Assembly (NCBI GenBank): GCA_020722305.1
Contig: DYLB01000086.1
Span: forward strand, 1 to 8,526
Length of the DNA: 8,526 bases
Direction of reading: 5' to 3'
DNA from: Anaerolinea thermophila
GTDB lineage: Bacteria; Chloroflexota; Anaerolineae; Anaerolineales; Villigracilaceae
The notes below the pieces were generated by a model. It saw nothing but the letters and a program-made list of their open reading frames with translations, was not told the origin of the DNA and made no database searches. Position numbers and translations under genes: made by a program. Below are positions 5,138 through 8,526 of the stretch, in pieces (positions within the stretch are counted from its first letter, which is position 1; each line of letters opens with the position of its first letter).

Positions 5138-6289
5138 CTATGCCAGGGGCAGCGTGAACGTGAACACGCTGCCTCTGCCTTCCCCCTCGCTGTCGGCCCA
5201 GATGCGCCCACCCTGGGCTTCGACCAGGTGCTTCGCAATCGTCAGGCCGATCCCGCTCCCGCCGCCCGACTGCCGCGAGCGGGATTTATCAACTCGATAG
5301 AAGCGGTCGAAGAGGTGCGGCAGATGTTCGAGGGGGATGCCGAGGCCGTTGTCCCGCACGGAAATCCACATCTCTTTGGCGTGTACCTCGGCAGAAAGGA
5401 CGACCCGTCCGCCAGAAGGGGTATAGCGCAGGGCGTTGCCGAGCAAATTGATTAGCACCTGGAGCGTGCGTCCCTCGTCGGCCAGGATCGGCTTCAAGTT
5501 GGCGGGCAGGCTGGTAGTCAGGGAGATGCCCTTGTCGGCGAACTGCCGCTCCATCATGCGGATGGAGGTCTGGGTCAAGTCGGTCAATTTCACTTTGCCT
5601 GGTTTAATCTCGATCGCGCCGGCTTCGACTCGGCTGAGTTCCTGCAAATCATCCACGATGCGATTGAGACGGTCGGTTTCCTGGTGGATCTGCTCGAAGG
5701 TCTCGGAGGTGGAGGGCAAGACGCCGTCAATCAGGCCTTCCATCGAGCCTTTGATGGCCGTCAACGGGGTGCGCAATTCGTGTGAAACGTCGCCGATCAA
5801 TTGCAGCCGACGGGCTTCGACCTGTTCCAGCTTTTCGGCCATTTGGTTGAAACTGTGCGCCAACTGGCCAAACTCGTCATCCCAATCCTCGCGGACGCGT
5901 TCCTCGTAATGTCCATCGGCAATCCGCAGGCTGGCATCCGAAATGGCCTGGAGCGGGCGCACCACCTGGCGGCTGAAAGCCAGGCTGGCAATGAGCGCCA
6001 GAAATACAGCCGCAACTCCCGCCCAAAGGAAGGCCTCGTTGAGGGAAGCGCGGAATTGCTCGTAGAAGGTCGCCGCCTGGCCCTGTCCCTGGCCGCGGCC
6101 TAAGCCCTGGCCCATCATCATGCCGCCATCTGCATTCATCATCTGGTCCATCATGCCGAGGTGGCGGCTGAAAGTAGCCGGTGCGGTAAGACTGATTACG
6201 ATCCAAAGCGCCAGCATCAGCACCAGGATCACGACCAGGTACGAGGCAAATAACTTGACGCTGAATCGCTTGCGAATAGCGTTGATCAT
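5138..6289 (-). CDS. Sensor histidine kinase (BaeS/EnvZ-type) with Met-rich sensor loop
   Basis: The 383-aa product is a membrane-bound sensor kinase that phosphorylates the adjacent regulator. TM1 spans about 13-35, an extracytoplasmic loop about 36-85, and TM2 about 86-106. A HAMP linker follows (107-158), then the dimerisation/phosphoacceptor H-box GDVSHELRTPLTAIKG with His170. The ATPase domain has the N-box LINLLGNALRYTPSGG (about 279-294), G1 DNGLGIP (313-319), F-box FDRFYR and G2 GGSGIGLTIAK. All key residues are present. The loop is unusual: residues 43-60 hold seven methionines and a histidine, followed by a Gly/Gln run (GQGLGRGQGQGQ). Such Met clusters bind Cu(I) or Ag(I) in known metal proteins, so metal sensing is a reasonable guess, but no efflux gene is adjacent. 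The ATG overlaps the stop of the regulator gene as ATGA, and GAGG lies ten bases upstream. Confidence 0.93.
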   Translation of the reverse strand: MINAIRKRFSVKLFASYLVVILVLMLALWIVISLTAPATFSRHLGMMDQMMNADGGMMMGQGLGRGQGQGQAATFYEQFRASLNEAFLWAGVAAVFLALIASLAFSRQVVRPLQAISDASLRIADGHYEERVREDWDDEFGQLAHSFNQMAEKLEQVEARRLQLIGDVSHELRTPLTAIKGSMEGLIDGVLPSTSETFEQIHQETDRLNRIVDDLQELSRVEAGAIEIKPGKVKLTDLTQTSIRMMERQFADKGISLTTSLPANLKPILADEGRTLQVLINLLGNALRYTPSGGRVVLSAEVHAKEMWISVRDNGLGIPLEHLPHLFDRFYRVDKSRSRQSGGGSGIGLTIAKHLVEAQGGRIWADSEGEGRGSVFTFTLPLA

Positions 6290-6963
6290 AGCGGCTCATC
6301 CTCGAAGCGATACCCGACCCCGCGCACGGTGGAGATCAGGTCGGGATTGCCCAGTTTCTGGCGGACGTGGCCGAGATGGACATCTACTACCCGCATTTCG
6401 CCAAAATAAGCCCCGCCCCAAACCTTGTCGAGCAATTGTTCGCGGGTCAGCACCCGGCCGCGGTTTTCGGCCAGGGCGCGCAACAGGTCGAATTCGATGG
6501 CGGTCAGGTCAATCGGCTGGTCGTCCACGCTTACCTGGCGGGCGGCGATGTCCATCCGCAGGTGTTGGAAAGACAGGACTTCGCCCACGCCCAGGCTGGG
6601 AAACTGGATGCGGCGCAGGGCGGATTTGATGCGCGCCACCAGTTCACGCGGGCTGAACGGCTTGGTCACGTAATCATCTGCGCCGACGGTCAGCCCGACC
6701 ACCTTGTCGGTTTCTTCGGTTTTGGCGGTCAGCATGATGACGTAAACGTCGGATTCGCGGCGCAGGCGGGTCAGGATCTCGATCCCGTCCATGCCGGGGA
6801 GCATCACGTCCAGCAGGATCAGGTCGGGTTTGAAGGCCCGCGCCGTTTTCAGCCCGGAGGGGCCGTCGGAGGCGGTCAACACTTCGTAGCCTTCGGGTTT
6901 GAGATAGGCGGTGATCAGATTGATAATGCTGGGTTCGTCGTCTATAACTAAAATCTTTGCCAT
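6286..6963 (-). CDS. OmpR/PhoB-family response regulator
   Basis: The 225-aa product is a DNA-binding response regulator partnered with the downstream kinase. The receiver domain (1-120) shows Asp8/Asp9, the phosphoacceptor Asp52 in LILLDVMLPGMDG, Thr79 in MLTAK and Lys101 in VTKPFSPREL. The winged-helix output domain (about 128-225) includes LTAIEFDLLRALAENRGRVL, the recognition region VVDVHLGHVRQKLG and the closing VRGVGYRFE, all standard. Length is typical. Its stop overlaps the kinase ATG by 4 bases, giving coupled translation. No strong ribosome site precedes the ATG (only AGG about ten bases upstream), so its own translation may be modest. Upstream are 11-bp-spaced TTTACA-like half-sites, suggesting autoregulation. 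What it controls beyond itself cannot be told from the window. Confidence 0.95.
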   Translation of the reverse strand: MAKILVIDDEPSIINLITAYLKPEGYEVLTASDGPSGLKTARAFKPDLILLDVMLPGMDGIEILTRLRRESDVYVIMLTAKTEETDKVVGLTVGADDYVTKPFSPRELVARIKSALRRIQFPSLGVGEVLSFQHLRMDIAARQVSVDDQPIDLTAIEFDLLRALAENRGRVLTREQLLDKVWGGAYFGEMRVVDVHLGHVRQKLGNPDLISTVRGVGYRFEDEPL

Positions 6964-7007
6964 TTTGCACTTGCCTGAAAGGGATTTTCCTGGGGTTGTA
7001 AGTCGAG

Positions 7008-7059
7008 TTTATTCCTGCCGTGCGAAAAATCGGTGAAGTCAACATAAAGATTGTGTAAA
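7008..7059 (-). promoter_or_regulatory. Predicted promoter and response-regulator binding repeats
   Basis: On the minus strand TTTACA (7054-7059), TTTATG (7043-7048) and TTCACC (7032-7037) recur every 11 bp, each pair separated by five bases. OmpR/PhoB-family dimers recognise direct repeats with this period, for example the TTAACA-N5-TTAACA type of PhoP sites. The last repeat could serve as a degenerate -35, with AATAAA (7008-7013) as a -10 at 18-base spacing, both four of six to consensus. Such a weak promoter with upstream repeats fits an activated, autoregulated operon. Confidence 0.4.
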
Positions 7060-7077
7060 GTAAAGACAAGCAACGTC

Positions 7078-8334
7078 TCATGACTCGGCTGCAACCGGTG
7101 CCAGGGAGCGGTAAAGGGCGACGATCTGGCCCGCGATCCGCTCCCAGGCGTAGTCACGGGCATGGATAACGGCCCGCTGGCCCATCGTCCGGAGCAGGAG
7201 CCGGTCGGAGAGCAGCGTGGTCAGGCGCTCGGCCAGGGCTTCCGGCTCCCCGTCCGGGACATGGAAGCCTGTCACCCCATCCTGGATGAGGAAGGCCAAT
7301 CCCCCAACCTGCGAGGCGATGACCGGTGTGCCGCAGGCCATGGCTTCTAAGGCCACCATCCCGAACGACTCGTAGTGGGAGGGCATCACGAGCAGGTCGG
7401 CGGCGGAATAGTAATACGGCAGGGTGTCCTGGCCGCGTTTGCCGAGAAAGACGACCATGCGGTCCAGGCACAATTCCTGACACAGGGCCTGCAGGCGGGT
7501 CATCTCGCCAGTCATCTCGTCCCGGCTGACGTATGGAGCGCCGCCGATGATCGCCAGGTGGACCGGGCGCTGGCCGATAATATCCGCAAGCCGCAATCGG
7601 GACATGGCCCGGATCAGTGTATCCACGCCTTTGAGCGGCTCGATCCGGCCCACGAAGAGTACCATGCGCTCTTCGGGCGGCAAGCCGATGAACTGCTTGG
7701 CTTCATCGGGAGGGATCGGGTAGAAATGGCTGATGTCCACGCCCGGCGGGATGATGACCACCTTGTCCAGGTCGGCCTTGTAGAGCCATTGTAACTGGGC
7801 CTGCTCGGCCAGGGTGGCCGCCACGACCCGGTCGGCTATTTTCAGGACGCGGCGTTCACCGTCCAGCCGGTAAGCGCCTTCCTTTTCGCTCTCGCTGCGG
7901 GCGATCCGGTTTTTCATCTCGCCCAGGGTGTGGAACATGTGCACGACCGGGATACCCCAGGCCTGTTTCAAGGCCTCGGCCGCGATTCCGGACATCCAAT
8001 AATGGCTGTGGATGATGTCGTACCGGATGTTTTTCTCGGCGGCGAACTTCAGGATTCCCTGGACGAATTCCGGAATGTACCCGGCAAGCTCCCGCTTCGC
8101 CACCGGGACCTCGGGGCCGGCCGGTACGTGGACGACGCGGTTGCCGTACCCCAGGTCGTGCAGCACATGGGGGACGTGCTCATCCTGCGAACGGGTGAAG
8201 ACGTCCACGTGGATGCCCATCCGCCCCAACTGGCGGGTCACATCCCGAACGTAGACGTTCATGCCGCCCGTATCTTTGCCCCCCAGGGTCGCCAACGGGC
8301 AGGTGTGGTATGAGATCATGGCTATCCGCAGCAT
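7078..8334 (-). CDS. GT4-family glycosyltransferase (GT-B fold, MshA/SPS-like)
   Basis: The 418-aa product is a retaining, nucleotide-sugar-dependent glycosyltransferase, probably cytoplasmic or membrane-associated. The start at 8334 is chosen over an in-frame ATG at 8400: it has GGAG eight bases upstream and begins with the canonical first strand MLRIAMISYHTCP, whereas the longer version runs into the tRNA gene. The acceptor domain has the Gly-rich loop LGGKDTGGMNVYV (17-29), as in the MshA and sucrose-phosphate-synthase group. The donor domain carries PPGVDISHFYP, FVGRIEPLKG with Arg230/Lys235 for the diphosphate, and the E-x7-E motif in ESFGMVALE (Glu322, Glu330), followed by AMACGTPVIASQVGG. 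The fold and mechanism are confident; donor and acceptor are not. An MshA label (mycothiol) would be over-reading. The regulator gene follows 114 bases downstream on the same strand without an obvious terminator between them. Confidence 0.92.
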   Translation of the reverse strand: MLRIAMISYHTCPLATLGGKDTGGMNVYVRDVTRQLGRMGIHVDVFTRSQDEHVPHVLHDLGYGNRVVHVPAGPEVPVAKRELAGYIPEFVQGILKFAAEKNIRYDIIHSHYWMSGIAAEALKQAWGIPVVHMFHTLGEMKNRIARSESEKEGAYRLDGERRVLKIADRVVAATLAEQAQLQWLYKADLDKVVIIPPGVDISHFYPIPPDEAKQFIGLPPEERMVLFVGRIEPLKGVDTLIRAMSRLRLADIIGQRPVHLAIIGGAPYVSRDEMTGEMTRLQALCQELCLDRMVVFLGKRGQDTLPYYYSAADLLVMPSHYESFGMVALEAMACGTPVIASQVGGLAFLIQDGVTGFHVPDGEPEALAERLTTLLSDRLLLRTMGQRAVIHARDYAWERIAGQIVALYRSLAPVAAES

Positions 8335-8354
8335 CAATCGTTCTCCGGGCGAAC

Positions 8355-8383
8355 TTGCGCATTCATGGGGAATACTGTATAAT
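8355..8383 (+). promoter_or_regulatory. sigma70-type promoter of the tRNA-Thr gene
   Basis: TTGCGC at 8355-8360, 17 bases, then a perfect TATAAT at 8378-8383. Transcription would start near 8390, just before the mature tRNA 5' end at 8396. This is the clearest promoter in the window. The -10 lies in a quasi-palindrome (GGGGA...TCCCC, 8367-8387). Confidence 0.75.
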
Positions 8384-8395
8384 CCCCGCCGCCAA

Positions 8396-8471
8396 GCCAC
8401 AGTAGCTCAGTTGGCAGAGCAGACGATTCGTAATCGTCAGGTCATGGGTTCGAATCCCATCTGTGGCTCCA
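8396..8471 (+). tRNA. tRNA-Thr, anticodon CGU (reads ACG)
   Basis: All cloverleaf parts fit. The acceptor stem is GCCACAG with CTGTGGC (7 bp), and the D stem is GCTC/GAGC with loop AGTTGGCA. The anticodon stem is GACGA/TCGTC with loop TTCGTAA (anticodon at 8429-8431), and the variable loop is AGGTC. The T stem is ATGGG/CCCAT with loop TTCGAAT. G1-C72, C2-G71 and anticodon bases G35/U36 agree with threonine identity. The discriminator is U, and CCA is encoded. The length is 76 bases. Confidence 0.98.
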
Positions 8472-8488
8472 GGGTCGAGTATATCGCG

Positions 8489-8526
8489 GAAACCAGGTTC
8501 CATTGTGACCTGGTTTCATTATTTTA
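8489..8526 (+). terminator. Rho-independent terminator of the tRNA-Thr transcript
   Basis: GAAACCAGGT (8489-8498) and ACCTGGTTTC (8508-8517) form a perfect 10-bp stem with a 9-base loop, followed by the T-rich ATTATTTTA running to the window end. It begins 18 bases past the CCA of the tRNA. The T-tract may continue outside the window. Confidence 0.82.

Noticed and set aside
6367..6951. 194-codon plus-strand frame inside the response-regulator gene
   Set aside because: It is antisense to a textbook response regulator and rich in His/Gln/Gly without motifs.
7078..8334. Assigning the glycosyltransferase to mycothiol synthesis (MshA), linked to the glutaredoxin remnant as a mycoredoxin
   Set aside because: The Gly-rich loop is shared by several GT4 subgroups, no other mycothiol gene is present, and the remnant is 5 kb away and broken.
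8332..8400. In-frame ATG at 8400 as start of the glycosyltransferase
   Set aside because: It overlaps the tRNA 5' end and its promoter, adds 22 residues unlike the family, and the internal ATG at 8334 has a ribosome site and the canonical N-terminal strand.
8468..8468. U discriminator base in tRNA-Thr as an anomaly
   Set aside because: Threonine tRNAs with U73 are known in other bacteria, and the other identity elements are normal.

Overview
The window reads as a piece of a GC-rich bacterial chromosome with ordinary gene density. The mix of genes points to Chloroflexota, probably an Anaerolineae-type organism: a lipoprotein with a long Thr/Pro-rich linker, a DAO-type flavoprotein, an OmpR/BaeS-type pair and a GT4 glycosyltransferase. 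This assignment is inferred from gene style and not from a marker gene. There is no sign of phage, transposase, CRISPR or a plasmid origin.

Layout, left to right. A secreted pectate-lyase-like lipoprotein lies on the minus strand (3-1466) with a readable promoter. Its upstream side abuts the beheaded C-terminal end of a glutaredoxin-like gene (1541-1654, plus strand). Next comes a 180-base intergenic stretch (1655-1829) with an 18-bp palindrome, a long-range inverted repeat, a strong bidirectional terminator and a 9-bp tandem repeat. A TauE/SafE-family permease (1830-2540, minus) and a FAD-dependent oxidoreductase (2602-3951, plus) diverge from a compact pair of TATAAT boxes. The oxidoreductase is followed after 21 bases by a lipoprotein (3973-4608, plus), so the two may be co-transcribed. 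A very small MNT-type nucleotidyltransferase (4693-4962, plus) follows. It looks internally shortened and has no HEPN partner. The convergent gap 4963-5137 carries two palindromic repeats.

The right half is mainly minus strand. A glycosyltransferase (7078-8334) lies upstream of a response regulator (6286-6963) and a histidine kinase (5138-6289), which overlap by 4 bases (ATGA) and form a clear two-component operon. The kinase has an unusual Met-rich, then Gly/Gln-rich extracytoplasmic loop. Upstream of the regulator are 11-bp-spaced half-sites of the kind OmpR/PhoB-family regulators bind. A complete tRNA-Thr(CGU) with its own promoter and terminator closes the window on the plus strand.

I see no single new multi-gene system. 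The most notable points are the truncated glutaredoxin, the apparently collapsed nucleotidyltransferase, the Met-rich sensor loop, the palindromic repeats at 5010-5116 and the promoters that predict leaderless mRNAs.
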